A stretch of 64,000 nt of DNA from JAJTFA01 sp051715425 (lineage in GTDB: Bacteria; Bacteroidota; Bacteroidia; UKL13-3), in contig JBPXJS010000025.1 of assembly GCA_051715425.1 (NCBI GenBank), positions 1-64,000 of the forward strand. Reading direction: 5' to 3'. The notes beneath the pieces are model-generated. The model was not told where the DNA came from. It saw only the letters and a list, made by a program, of their open reading frames with translations, and ran no database searches. The translations under genes were made by a program, and so were the position numbers. Positions 34,996 through 42,135 of this stretch are shown here, piece after piece. Position 1 is the first letter of the stretch, and every line of letters starts with the position of its first letter.

Positions 34996-35724
34996 TTATG
35001 GAGTGGTGATGGTTCCGTGCAAGCCTGCAAAAATTTGTGTGTTGTTAGCAATACCATCCATCGTACCCAATTCAATAGTTAGTTCAATCAGGATATCATC
35101 ATGAATCAGGCGTGGATTCGCCAGTTTGTAATACCCAATTGGAACCATGTGGATGTTGGAGGTTTTGAACACATTATTGCTGGTTTCGGGAACAATCTGT
35201 TTTTTGTTTGCCTTAAGCGAAAACTCACCATTGGCAATAGCCGGGAATGTTTCGATCTTGTCAAAGTTGGTGGCCATGATCTTGTCTTTGGTGGCATCGG
35301 CAGATACCCCGGCAAGCAGGATGATTCCGCTTACGAGCATTGCCTGATTTTTGGGAAGTTTGGCATTGGAGATATTGCGCAAGCCGATCTCTTTGTCGTC
35401 CTGTGTTTCAAACATCTTTACTGTTTTTGAGGTCACTGGTTTTACCGAATACACGATGGTATCGGCCAGCCTGAGTTCTCCTTTTGCCAGTGCTGTGCGA
35501 ATGTGCGGAGGCAGTTCACCGAAGTGTTTTTCCATCTCTGCTCGTGAGCCTTTGCTTGGCGGTGGCGGGGCGGTCAGCTTGTTAATGGTCTTTTGCCTTT
35601 TCACCGGGTTCATGCGCTTTAATGCTCCCAGCAACTCTTCATTGTCCAGCCCTTCCAATCCATCTACTCCGAGCAATGCTCCCTGATTGTTGTACTCTTC
35701 TGTACCTTCTAATAATCCGATCAT
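34996..35724 (-). CDS. Candidate major virion protein (242 aa)
   Basis: The N-terminal ~75 residues are helical with a repeated Gly-Leu motif (GVDGLEGLDNEELLGALKR). The remaining ~165 residues are beta-rich (ADTIVYSVKPV, GEFSLKANKKQIVP, HDDILIELTIELG). The GEFSLKANKK and final strand pair line up with the two smaller beta-rich proteins downstream. An N-terminal arm plus sandwich core is common in shell proteins. It lies at the centre of the structural block and may be the major capsid protein; this is inference only. Confidence 0.6.
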   Translation of the reverse strand: MIGLLEGTEEYNNQGALLGVDGLEGLDNEELLGALKRMNPVKRQKTINKLTAPPPPSKGSRAEMEKHFGELPPHIRTALAKGELRLADTIVYSVKPVTSKTVKMFETQDDKEIGLRNISNAKLPKNQAMLVSGIILLAGVSADATKDKIMATNFDKIETFPAIANGEFSLKANKKQIVPETSNNVFKTSNIHMVPIGYYKLANPRLIHDDILIELTIELGTMDGIANNTQIFAGLHGTITTP

Positions 35725-35787
35725 ACGTTGTTAATTTTTAATTTTACTGTTGGTTAAATTTGTTTGTGGAATGTTGCTGTGGCTGCT

Positions 35788-36414
35788 TTAGTAAAGTTTA
35801 TCATCGTCCAAAGCACCGATGCTTTCTTCGGGCAGGTCGCCTGAAACAGGTTTTACGGTTTGCTGTGCCTGCTGCTTGATCTGCTCTTCGATCTTGTCCA
35901 GTGCGCTCAGATCAATTTCACCAACCTCGCCTACGGGCAAACTTTCCTGCTGGGGATAGGTGAAGTATTGCACTTCTCCTAATCCATTGGTAGGCTTGGC
36001 ATCGGTTTTCTTTTTGATGATCTTGTCCAGCCACAGTTTTTGAGAGAAGGTGTCTTTAAAGGTGAGCAGGCGATCTTTTACGCCATCCAACCCTTCAAGG
36101 TTTTCTTCCGGGCCGTTCACTGTTCCGGTCATTTTCTGAAAGCCATTAGCGGCCATCATACCCACTCCGAACATCGCTGCTTCACGGCTACCGAAGTAAT
36201 AGGATGCCAGTGTAACACCTGCGCCCAGGATCAGGGAAGCTCTGCCGATAACGGCTCCTGCCACGCCTCCTCCAATTACTCCAATGAGCAGGTCTTTGCC
36301 GGTTTCCATTAGGGAGCTTTTTATGTTCCCTTTTGTTTCCTGAGCAATGGCCGTAGGAGTACCCGACAACCCTTTCTGCCGTGATTTTTTTTCATACTTG
36401 TTTTTTGTACTCAT
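35788..36414 (-). CDS. Membrane protein with glycine-rich TM pair and GLxG motifs
   Basis: The 208-residue protein has a basic tail with KGLSGT. Two close hydrophobic segments (LLIGVIGGGVAGAVIGRAS and LILGAGVTLASYYFG, ~45-85) follow, then a third weak one (AAMFGVGMMAANGF). It ends in a long acidic helical tail containing EGLDGV and ESIGALDDDKLY. The glycine-zipper membrane part suggests insertion in a virion or host membrane. The short Gly-Leu motifs recur in its two neighbours. Confidence 0.65.
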   Translation of the reverse strand: MSTKNKYEKKSRQKGLSGTPTAIAQETKGNIKSSLMETGKDLLIGVIGGGVAGAVIGRASLILGAGVTLASYYFGSREAAMFGVGMMAANGFQKMTGTVNGPEENLEGLDGVKDRLLTFKDTFSQKLWLDKIIKKKTDAKPTNGLGEVQYFTYPQQESLPVGEVGEIDLSALDKIEEQIKQQAQQTVKPVSGDLPEESIGALDDDKLY

Positions 36415-36433
36415 GATTTTTACGTTAGTTGAT

Positions 36434-38389
36434 TTACATCAGCGCAATCGGCTCTCGTTTTTTACCGTTCGCTTTTTTCTTTTTTTTCCCTTTGAGCCCG
36501 GAGAGACCTTTTGATGCAGGAGGTGAAGGGGACTTTGCCTTGTTACCTGCAAACAGGCGGTAGCCGAGGTAAAGCAGGCCAAATCCTCCAACACCTATCA
36601 GGGTTGGCTTTAACCACTTTTTGTGCTTGTCCCAGAAACCGGGCGCGTTACTGGTGTTTGCAGGTTGTGTTGTTTGTTGTGTCATTACTTGGTTCGTGGT
36701 AGCCGGACTCACAACAACTGCCGTTGAGGTAGGCGTTGGTTTAGCCGGAGGTTTTATTACTGGTGCTTTTGAAGCGGAGACCTCTGGTGTCTCGTCCGTC
36801 TCATCTGTTTCGGGTGCGGGTGGTGTTTCCGCTGCTGGGGAGGGATCAGCAGAAGGAGCCGGGGAAACCATTGCCGGGGCAGCATCTTCTTCAACTGCTG
36901 GTGCCTGTGGTGCAGGACGAGAATTGCTTGTTGAGGCAGGGATGATCGCTTTAGCTACAGCGGTAATCGGCTTGATATTGTCTGCTACAGCTTTGCCTTT
37001 GTCATAGAGGTTTCCGAGATTTTTAATCAGCCCGGCAATAGTGGCTAAAGCACCGGAGGCTGCGGCAATCGACAGCGTAGCTGGTTCTCCCAATCCGACA
37101 AGTTCCTGTCCGACATAATACTGATCGGCAATGCTGGTGCCATCCAATCCTTCCAGACCTTCCACGCCATCCAGTTCCAATTCTCTGATCCCTTGCAGGT
37201 CTTCTTCAGTGACAATGGCATTGGATGCAAACAACTCCGGGCCGAGAACCTGATACAGGGATGTGTTTTCATCCATGCCGTTTAATGCATCGAAGTCGGT
37301 ATCTTCAACACCATCAAGCCCGGCCAGCACTTTATCCTTCCCCTGATTTCCTCTGCCTTTGAGGATAGCAGCTTTCAGGTCTGAGCTATTGCCTCCGGCA
37401 GCATAGAAAAGGGATTCCAGTTTTTTGCGGATTTTAATCAGGGAGTTATGTTTTCCGGGGTTGAGATTTCTCTGTACCGCCTGGTCTTTGTTCAGGTAAC
37501 TCATCCGCAGGTTGCGGGCTACATTAAAGCTGTTCAGCTTCATGGCTGCAAGGAATCCCAACCGTAAAGGATTAAGTCGGTTAAGGACATGAGCTACTTT
37601 TTTTACTTTGTCAACCGTAAACTTCCCTGCTTTTACCGCAGCTTTGGCTACTGTTTTGGCTCCTGCTGCAATGACTTTTTTGCCGACAAACTTTGCACCC
37701 TGACTTACGCCTTTGCTTACTTTCCCGGCCACTTTTTTAAAGGTCTTCTTCAGGCTCCAGCCCAATTGACCAAGTTCATCTTCTTCTATTCCGTAGACTT
37801 CTTCTTTCACGTCAGCAAGTTGCTCCGGCTCATCGATGCCGTCTAATAATTGTAGATCCATTGTTGTGTCTTTAATTTCTGTGTAGGGTTCTTCGTAGTT
37901 AAATTCATTCACCACGCAGTCGATGGTGATATAGCTTCCGTCCGGCATGGGCACTACCGGGTAGATATGCTGGAAATAATCTTCCGAGTATTTGGCAATG
38001 CGCAGCTTGTGCGGGATACCAAGATTGGTCAGAACAGTAGAAATGAATGTGGTATAGCAATCACAATCCACACCCCGGAACCTGTCATGCCACAACCTTG
38101 CAGGGCTTCGAATCTGCTCAAGTCCGGCCTCATCCTTTTTGTAGGCTACATGGTTATACAGGAACTGCCATAGTTTTTTACATGCATCGTAAACAGGTAA
38201 GCCTTTGAGTTCTGTATCCGTGTAGCTTTGAGTTTGCCAGCGTTTCATCTGCACCACTTTGGGAATGAACTTTACTGTATCGGCCACGGTTGCTCCCTTT
38301 TTCACCGTGAAGTCCTTCAGGGTAGCTTTGACAAACAGGTGATCATACTGCGCACCGCTTTGAATGTTTCTTTTTCTCTTAGCTTCCAT
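36434..38389 (-). CDS. Transglutaminase-like protein with C-terminal membrane anchor
   Basis: In this 651-residue protein, residues ~1-165 look like a transglutaminase/papain-like fold with GVDCDCYTTF (Cys109/Cys111), FQHIYPVV (His141) and ITIDCVV (Asp157) as the likely triad. A basic helical stretch (~215-290, KKVAGKVSKGVSQG) is followed by repeats of GLDGV / GLEGLDG (~355-430), a P/A/T-rich linker and one C-terminal membrane segment (LKPTLIGVGGFGLLYLGYRLF). The tail is very basic. It could be a virion protein that carries its own protease or crosslinking domain. The start overlaps nothing and lies 1 bp from the next gene. Confidence 0.7.
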   Translation of the reverse strand: MEAKRKRNIQSGAQYDHLFVKATLKDFTVKKGATVADTVKFIPKVVQMKRWQTQSYTDTELKGLPVYDACKKLWQFLYNHVAYKKDEAGLEQIRSPARLWHDRFRGVDCDCYTTFISTVLTNLGIPHKLRIAKYSEDYFQHIYPVVPMPDGSYITIDCVVNEFNYEEPYTEIKDTTMDLQLLDGIDEPEQLADVKEEVYGIEEDELGQLGWSLKKTFKKVAGKVSKGVSQGAKFVGKKVIAAGAKTVAKAAVKAGKFTVDKVKKVAHVLNRLNPLRLGFLAAMKLNSFNVARNLRMSYLNKDQAVQRNLNPGKHNSLIKIRKKLESLFYAAGGNSSDLKAAILKGRGNQGKDKVLAGLDGVEDTDFDALNGMDENTSLYQVLGPELFASNAIVTEEDLQGIRELELDGVEGLEGLDGTSIADQYYVGQELVGLGEPATLSIAAASGALATIAGLIKNLGNLYDKGKAVADNIKPITAVAKAIIPASTSNSRPAPQAPAVEEDAAPAMVSPAPSADPSPAAETPPAPETDETDETPEVSASKAPVIKPPAKPTPTSTAVVVSPATTNQVMTQQTTQPANTSNAPGFWDKHKKWLKPTLIGVGGFGLLYLGYRLFAGNKAKSPSPPASKGLSGLKGKKKKKANGKKREPIALM

Positions 38390-38390
38390 A

Positions 38391-38867
38391 CTATTTTTTC
38401 AGGGTGATCTCTTCTGTTTTTTCAAAGGGGATTTTTTTCCATCCCAGATCGATATTGGTAAGGGTTTGCGTATTCATTTTCACAGACTCACCTTTGCTTA
38501 GTGATTGGAAAAGACCCATGCCGAGCGAGAACATGCCTACAATCGGTATATTGATCATGATCTGGTTGATCACGGCTTCACCATAAGCAGGGAGTGAGAT
38601 GTCCTTGTCAACCGCCTGAGAACTTCCGATGAGAGCATCCTTGTAGATTAGTTTCACAAAAGGAAATTTGAGTTTAAATGCTGCTGCGGTTGGATTCTTC
38701 AGCTTTACATCCACCCGGATGGTAAGTCCGCTTAAATCCAGTGAGTGAATCTTAAGGGAGGAGATGCTTTGAAGTTCTGCACTGGCTCGGCTGAGTTTGC
38801 GGAAATAATTGATTGCCGCATAAGCACCCGTGCCGACACCTAAACCGATTAATAATTTCTTCCACAT
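38391..38867 (-). CDS. LEA14-like (LEA type 2) membrane-anchored protein
   Basis: In the 158-residue protein, an N-terminal hydrophobic segment (LLIGLGVGTGAYAAINYF, ~4-21) is followed by a beta-sandwich of the LEA type 2 style (SGLTIRVDVKLKNPTAAAFKLKFP, ALIGSSQAVDKDISLPAYG). Such domains are immunoglobulin-like and bind surfaces or partners. It belongs to the structural block. Its role in the element is unknown; a small spike base or membrane-linked minor protein is possible. Confidence 0.65.
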   Translation of the reverse strand: MWKKLLIGLGVGTGAYAAINYFRKLSRASAELQSISSLKIHSLDLSGLTIRVDVKLKNPTAAAFKLKFPFVKLIYKDALIGSSQAVDKDISLPAYGEAVINQIMINIPIVGMFSLGMGLFQSLSKGESVKMNTQTLTNIDLGWKKIPFEKTEEITLKK

Positions 38868-38872
38868 AGCTG

Positions 38873-39067
38873 TTACTTTACTTTTCGTTTGATTTTTTCT
38901 CCGAGGTAATCGCTGGCCAGTTTAAAGGCCATCCATACCGCTCCACCGATGGCTGCTTTCAATGCATATTCTCCTAAACCGGAATAGTCCAGGTTTGCAA
39001 AGAGGATGGCTCCGGTGAGAAAAATATTTGTGCCGGATGAGTCCTGAGTTGATGTTTTGATATCCAT
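38873..39067 (-). CDS. Small membrane-associated protein, first of the structural operon
   Basis: ATG 39067 is chosen over an upstream one at 39109 because it has AAAGGA 8 nt before it and the upstream part overlaps the promoter. The 64 residues include a hydrophobic stretch (NIFLTGAILFANL), a Gly-rich helix (AAIGGAVWMAFKLASDYL) and a basic end (GEKIKRKVK). It looks like a one- or two-TM virion or holin-like protein. It is the first gene after the promoter at 39.1 kb. Confidence 0.65.
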   Translation of the reverse strand: MDIKTSTQDSSGTNIFLTGAILFANLDYSGLGEYALKAAIGGAVWMAFKLASDYLGEKIKRKVK

Positions 39068-39104
39068 ATTTTTTGTTCCTTTCTGCTTTGCTGATAATCG
39101 CGGA

Positions 39105-39140
39105 AACAAAGGTGCAGTGCGGGTTTAACTTGGTTCCAAA
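39105..39140 (-). promoter_or_regulatory. Candidate promoter of the structural operon
   Basis: On the minus strand TGCACCTTTGTTT (-7 like, CAnnTTTG; 39116-39105 and following) has a TTTG about 22 bp upstream (39140-39137) and one CCAAGTT box between them (39135-39129). The same TGCAnnTTTGTT occurs before the 39990 gene. The 5' leader to ATG 39067 would be ~30 nt. Confidence 0.45.
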
Positions 39141-39195
39141 AAAACCGTTTGATCCTTGTTGATGATGATTCAAAAGCGATGAAACGTGTTGAAAC

Positions 39196-39435
39196 TTACT
39201 TTTGCTTCTTTACTCTTATTCTGGGTCTTCCTAACTTCTCAAACATCAATTCAACCTGCCTGATCGTGTACCGCTTTCCGACAATCTCTCCAAGCTGTTC
39301 TTTATGCTGGGCGATCCAGGCAATGAAAATCAGGTTGGTGATTTCATACATATCGACAATTTCCTTATGTGAGTAAGGCTTTATAGGCGCAAGCATTACC
39401 TCTTCCTCTATTAAAGAATAGTGTGTGTTATCCAT
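39196..39435 (-). CDS. Small HTH-like regulator, paralogue of the 40436 gene
   Basis: The 79-residue protein aligns with the 68-residue product of 40230-40436 over ~50 residues: Y(S/T)xKE(I/L)xxMY, W(I)xxHKE(Q/K)(L/I)GE and (R/H)xYTIxQVxxxxxxLG(R/Y)P. The pattern suggests a MerR-like or small winged-helix DNA-binding fold. It lies between the early 180-residue gene and the structural operon. A late-gene activator is a plausible job, but unproven. Confidence 0.65.
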   Translation of the reverse strand: MDNTHYSLIEEEVMLAPIKPYSHKEIVDMYEITNLIFIAWIAQHKEQLGEIVGKRYTIRQVELMFEKLGRPRIRVKKQK

Positions 39436-39447
39436 AGTATTAAGTGT

Positions 39448-39990
39448 TTATTTTCCGAATTGACGAATGGCAACTAAGTGGTGCAGAACCTCGATCAGAT
39501 CATGCTGGTCGCGCTCAAATAAATTCCCGTGAAGGTTCAGGTAATTGGCAGCGGTAGGCGTATTTACAAACGTCCATACGCCATCAGCGAATAGCTTAAT
39601 TCCTTCATTGTAGTGCGGTACTTTTTTGCGCTCTTCTTTGATCCGTTCGTACCACCCTTTGGTTCCTGAAATACCGTATGTGAAATGAATATTCAGCCAG
39701 TCAGCCGGTTTAGGGATGTAGCGGTTCCTGTTACGGTTCACGTACCGTCTTGCAAGAAGGATGCGTTGAATGACCTGTTTGAAACAGGCTACTTTGTTTT
39801 TACTGCCCCGGTAATAGCCGCTGATCAGGCTAAAGAATTCGTCTTTATCCTGATCACTAAAAACTTTGTCAGCCCATAATGCTGATTGAGCAACCTGCCA
39901 TGTTGTAAGAATCAGGCGTTGATATTCGGTTCTTGCTCCACCTTTTATCAGGGTTAATTTTGCTTCGGGTTGTTTCTTTAGTGCTTCCAT
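39448..39990 (-). CDS. Early protein of the provirus-like block, unknown function
   Basis: The 180-residue product has no signal or membrane segment and is rich in aromatic and basic residues (RRYVNRNRNRYIPKPADWLN). The text from WLNIHFTYGISGTKGWYERI to the C-terminus is mixed helix. I do not recognise a family. It is the first gene after the regulatory region with the decamer repeats and ends 12 bp before the HTH-like gene. A replication or regulatory role is possible. Confidence 0.65.
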   Translation of the reverse strand: MEALKKQPEAKLTLIKGGARTEYQRLILTTWQVAQSALWADKVFSDQDKDEFFSLISGYYRGSKNKVACFKQVIQRILLARRYVNRNRNRYIPKPADWLNIHFTYGISGTKGWYERIKEERKKVPHYNEGIKLFADGVWTFVNTPTAANYLNLHGNLFERDQHDLIEVLHHLVAIRQFGK

Positions 39991-40008
39991 ATTATTTTAA
40001 TTTTATGG

Positions 40009-40090
40009 AACAAAATTGCACTGGTGTGATGGCGCAGGTATCAGATTTGGCAAGGTTTGGATGAACTTGGCACAACTTGGAATAACTTAG
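40009..40090 (-). promoter_or_regulatory. Promoter and five helically phased decamers
   Basis: On the minus strand TGCAATTTTGTT (40020-40009) is the likely -7 region of the 39990 gene. Upstream are five direct repeats with a 10-bp period (40041-40090). On the + strand they end in TTTGG, TTTGG, CTTGG, CTTGG and CTTAG, which is CCAAGTTNNN read on the minus strand. The exact one-turn spacing suggests cooperative protein binding on one DNA face. Confidence 0.5.
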
Positions 40091-40180
40091 CAGAAATGAG
40101 TCTTAAAGAGCAACAAACGGAAGTAAACGGAAACAAAAGGAGAGAAAGGGAAAAATTCTGTCACCAACTCGTATAGAAAC

Positions 40181-40202
40181 AAAAAAGCCAGCATAAGCTG
40201 GC
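40181..40202 (-). terminator. Terminator of the regulator operon
   Basis: On the minus strand GCCAGC-TTAT-GCTGGC is followed by six T. It lies 28 bp after the stop of the small HTH gene and separates the regulators from the early and late genes. Confidence 0.85.
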
Positions 40203-40229
40203 GTACATAAACAAAGAAATAAAAGTCTT

Positions 40230-40436
40230 TTAAGCGGCTTCAAGATCAGGATAACCCAATATATCCACGATACATTTTACCTGAATGATAGTGTAAGTAT
40301 GGCCTCTGCGCTCACCTATCTTTTCTTTGTGGGGATCGATCCATGTGCGCCATGTTTTATAGCTGCATTTGTACATTTTGGTTAGCTCTTTTGTGGTGTA
40401 ACCTCTTAACTCAAATTTTGTTTCTTCGTTTATCAT
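40230..40436 (-). CDS. Small HTH-like protein
   Basis: The 68-residue product resembles the 39196-39435 protein over its whole central part (YTTKELTKMYKCSYKTW, then HKEKIGERRGHTYTI). It lies 16 bp after the XRE/ImmA-type gene and ends just before a terminator, so the two form a regulator operon. A DNA-binding role is inferred from size and layout. Confidence 0.65.
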   Translation of the reverse strand: MINEETKFELRGYTTKELTKMYKCSYKTWRTWIDPHKEKIGERRGHTYTIIQVKCIVDILGYPDLEAA

Positions 40437-40452
40437 ACGGCTGAATTTTTTC

Positions 40453-41481
40453 TTACATGTTGGTATATCTTTCTATAAACTCTTGTTCGTGCAGGTGAAA
40501 GTATGCAGCCATATCTTTCACACTCATCTTTTGTCTTGAGCGGTATTTGGTGATCAGGTCACGGAGCAGCTTTGGTTGTTCCTTTGAAATATCCAACTCA
40601 AGCGGTTCTCTTCTGCGGATACCCATATCGTTAAACTGGCTCAGCAGGTAACGTTTCTGGTTCGGAGTTAACAGCTCAAGGTCTGCAGCCCGGTATAAAA
40701 GAGCCTGCATAGACACCTTCCATTTTGTTTTCAGGTCGGCCAGCGTTTGCAGGGTTATTCCCGCTTTGAAATCGGGAGTAATGTCTTTTTCAGGCATCAG
40801 CAACTCGGCAGCAAACAGGTTGGCATTGTGACCGGGATCGATGTCAAAATTGGGCCTGTTGTAGGCATGCATTACAAGGTGTCCGAGCTCATAAGCCAGC
40901 GTAAAACGTAGTCGGTCGCCAAGCAATGATTTATTGGTAAAGATCACCGGGTGTCTGCCCTCCGTTAATATGCTCCTGCTATCCACACGCTCTGTCTGGA
41001 AATCGAAGCAAGCAATCATTACACCGTTGGATTCTAATATCCCGGTTAAATGCTCAATCGGCCCTTTGGCTATCTTCCATTTTTTACGCAGGGTTTGCGC
41101 TGCTTCTTTAGGTTCAAGTTCTCCCAGATTAGGAATAACAGGTGCCGGGCTTTGAGTTGCTTTCAGCAAAGCACCGATTTGTAACCTGTACAGGTTAATA
41201 TTGGCATCCACTACATCCAGTATCTTTTTGGATACCTTATCACGTTTGCGGTAAAAAGTTGGAGGTGCGATTTCGCCTTCCTGAAAGAAGAAACTTTCAG
41301 GAAAATCCAGCACCGATACGATTTGGGCAAAAGCTTCTTTGTTGATGTCAAATGTCCCGGTTTCCCAGCGGTTGATATTCACCTGTGAAGTGCCGATTTT
41401 GTCGGCTAACTCCATTTGTGAGATACCCCTTGCTTCTCTTGCCAGCGCAAACATGCTTGTATTGATTTTGACTCCTGCCAT
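40453..41481 (-). CDS. XRE-HTH / ImmA (IrrE) family regulator with altered zinc motif
   Basis: The 342-residue protein has an N-terminal XRE helix-turn-helix (SQMELADKIGTSQVNINRWE, ~21-40) and a C-terminal ImmA/IrrE metallopeptidase-like domain with FTLAYELGHLVMH (~193-205) and FAAELLMP (Glu226 region). In the family the core motif is HEXXH. Here the first His is Tyr197, encoded by TAT, which is one base from CAT, so a zinc ligand is missing. Full-length fusions of this type control mobile elements by removing a repressor. This copy may only bind DNA. It reads away from the divergent operator at 41.5 kb. Confidence 0.85.
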   Translation of the reverse strand: MAGVKINTSMFALAREARGISQMELADKIGTSQVNINRWETGTFDINKEAFAQIVSVLDFPESFFFQEGEIAPPTFYRKRDKVSKKILDVVDANINLYRLQIGALLKATQSPAPVIPNLGELEPKEAAQTLRKKWKIAKGPIEHLTGILESNGVMIACFDFQTERVDSRSILTEGRHPVIFTNKSLLGDRLRFTLAYELGHLVMHAYNRPNFDIDPGHNANLFAAELLMPEKDITPDFKAGITLQTLADLKTKWKVSMQALLYRAADLELLTPNQKRYLLSQFNDMGIRRREPLELDISKEQPKLLRDLITKYRSRQKMSVKDMAAYFHLHEQEFIERYTNM

Positions 41482-41500
41482 TGTTTTTGATTAACGTCTA

Positions 41501-41546
41501 CAAATGTATTCGTATTTTGTAAATACTCACAAAAATATACGTATTT
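41501..41546. promoter_or_regulatory. Divergent operator and promoter of the XRE/ImmA gene
   Basis: On the minus strand TACATTTG (41508-41501) is an exact -7 element with TTTG (41533-41530) 21 bp upstream as the -33 element. Two direct repeats of CAAA-x-x-TAT-x-CGTATTT (41501-41517 and 41530-41546) overlie these two elements exactly. A perfect inverted repeat, GTATTT-TGT-AAATAC, lies between them (41512-41526). This is what an autoregulated repressor operator would look like. Confidence 0.65.
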
Positions 41547-41617
41547 ATAAACAATAAATATTCAAATAATTGATTTTCAGATAGAAAAATTGTTTATAAG
41601 TGTTGGTATATTGCGGG

Positions 41618-42127
41618 ATGGAAATATCGGATGAAACTATAATTGATAAGCTATTAGCTAAGTGTGCCGAAATATATCCGGCACAACCATACACTTCAAA
41701 CTTTATCGGGTCTCTTACCGGGGACAAGAATAATGCATGGAAAATTGCCGACCGTATTGAAGCAAGGATGGATTACGAAGGGTTGGCAGATAAACTGGAT
41801 GGAGACAGGGTAATGATAACAGCTCGTGGGCAGGAGATTGTAAAGGCGGGTGGCTATTTAGTATATCTTGAAATTCAGGCCCGGCATTCTTTGAAAGAGT
41901 CAGAGATTAAAGAAATTGAAGTCGAAATAAAACGCAAGACATTAAGCAAGTTTAAATATGATAAAATCGCTTTTGCTATCGCCTTAGCGAGTTTTGTTGT
42001 TACTGTGGTCTTTAGCAGCATTAATCTGTATAATCAAAAATCAGCGACCTCTAAGCAGCAGGAGTTGGAGGACAGAATAAAGCAGTTGGAATTAAATTCA
42101 CAGGTTCTTCCATTGCCTAAAAAATAG
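41618..42127 (+). CDS. Winged-helix-like protein with one TM and coiled coil
   Basis: ATG 41618 (MEISDETI) is chosen over an ATG at 41600 because a GGG sits just upstream and the latter would extend into the promoter area. In 169 residues, ~1-85 form a small helical/winged domain (DKLLAKCAEIYPAQPYTSNF, ITARGQEIVKAGGY), a membrane segment lies at ~115-135 (IAFAIALASFVVTVVFSSINL), and a helical tail follows. The role is unknown. It starts the + strand accessory block and the next gene follows after 8 bp. Confidence 0.6.
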   Translation: MEISDETIIDKLLAKCAEIYPAQPYTSNFIGSLTGDKNNAWKIADRIEARMDYEGLADKLDGDRVMITARGQEIVKAGGYLVYLEIQARHSLKESEIKEIEVEIKRKTLSKFKYDKIAFAIALASFVVTVVFSSINLYNQKSATSKQQELEDRIKQLELNSQVLPLPKK

Positions 42128-42135
42128 AATATCAG

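Larger units (their letters stand above)
23730..41546. mobile_element. Provirus-like element, non-tailed type suspected
   Basis: An almost unbroken minus-strand block of about 22 genes runs from a regulatory region at 39.99-41.55 kb to a terminator at 23.73 kb. It carries an ATPase, a DNA adenine methylase, a repetitive fibre, amidase plus holin- and spanin-like proteins, many single-TM proteins, a cluster of small beta-rich proteins and a cysteine-protease-like protein. No terminase, portal, major tail, tape measure or baseplate gene is present. No recombinase lies inside the block, and no attachment sites were found. The limits given are those of the operon and its regulators, not proven ends. 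Confidence 0.6.

Noticed and set aside
36621..37007. 128-codon + strand frame opposite the 651-residue protein
   Set aside because: It reflects the low-complexity P/A/T linker on the other strand.
23730..41546. Tailed prophage
   Set aside because: No terminase, portal, protease-capsid pair, tape measure, tail tube or baseplate candidate was recognisable.
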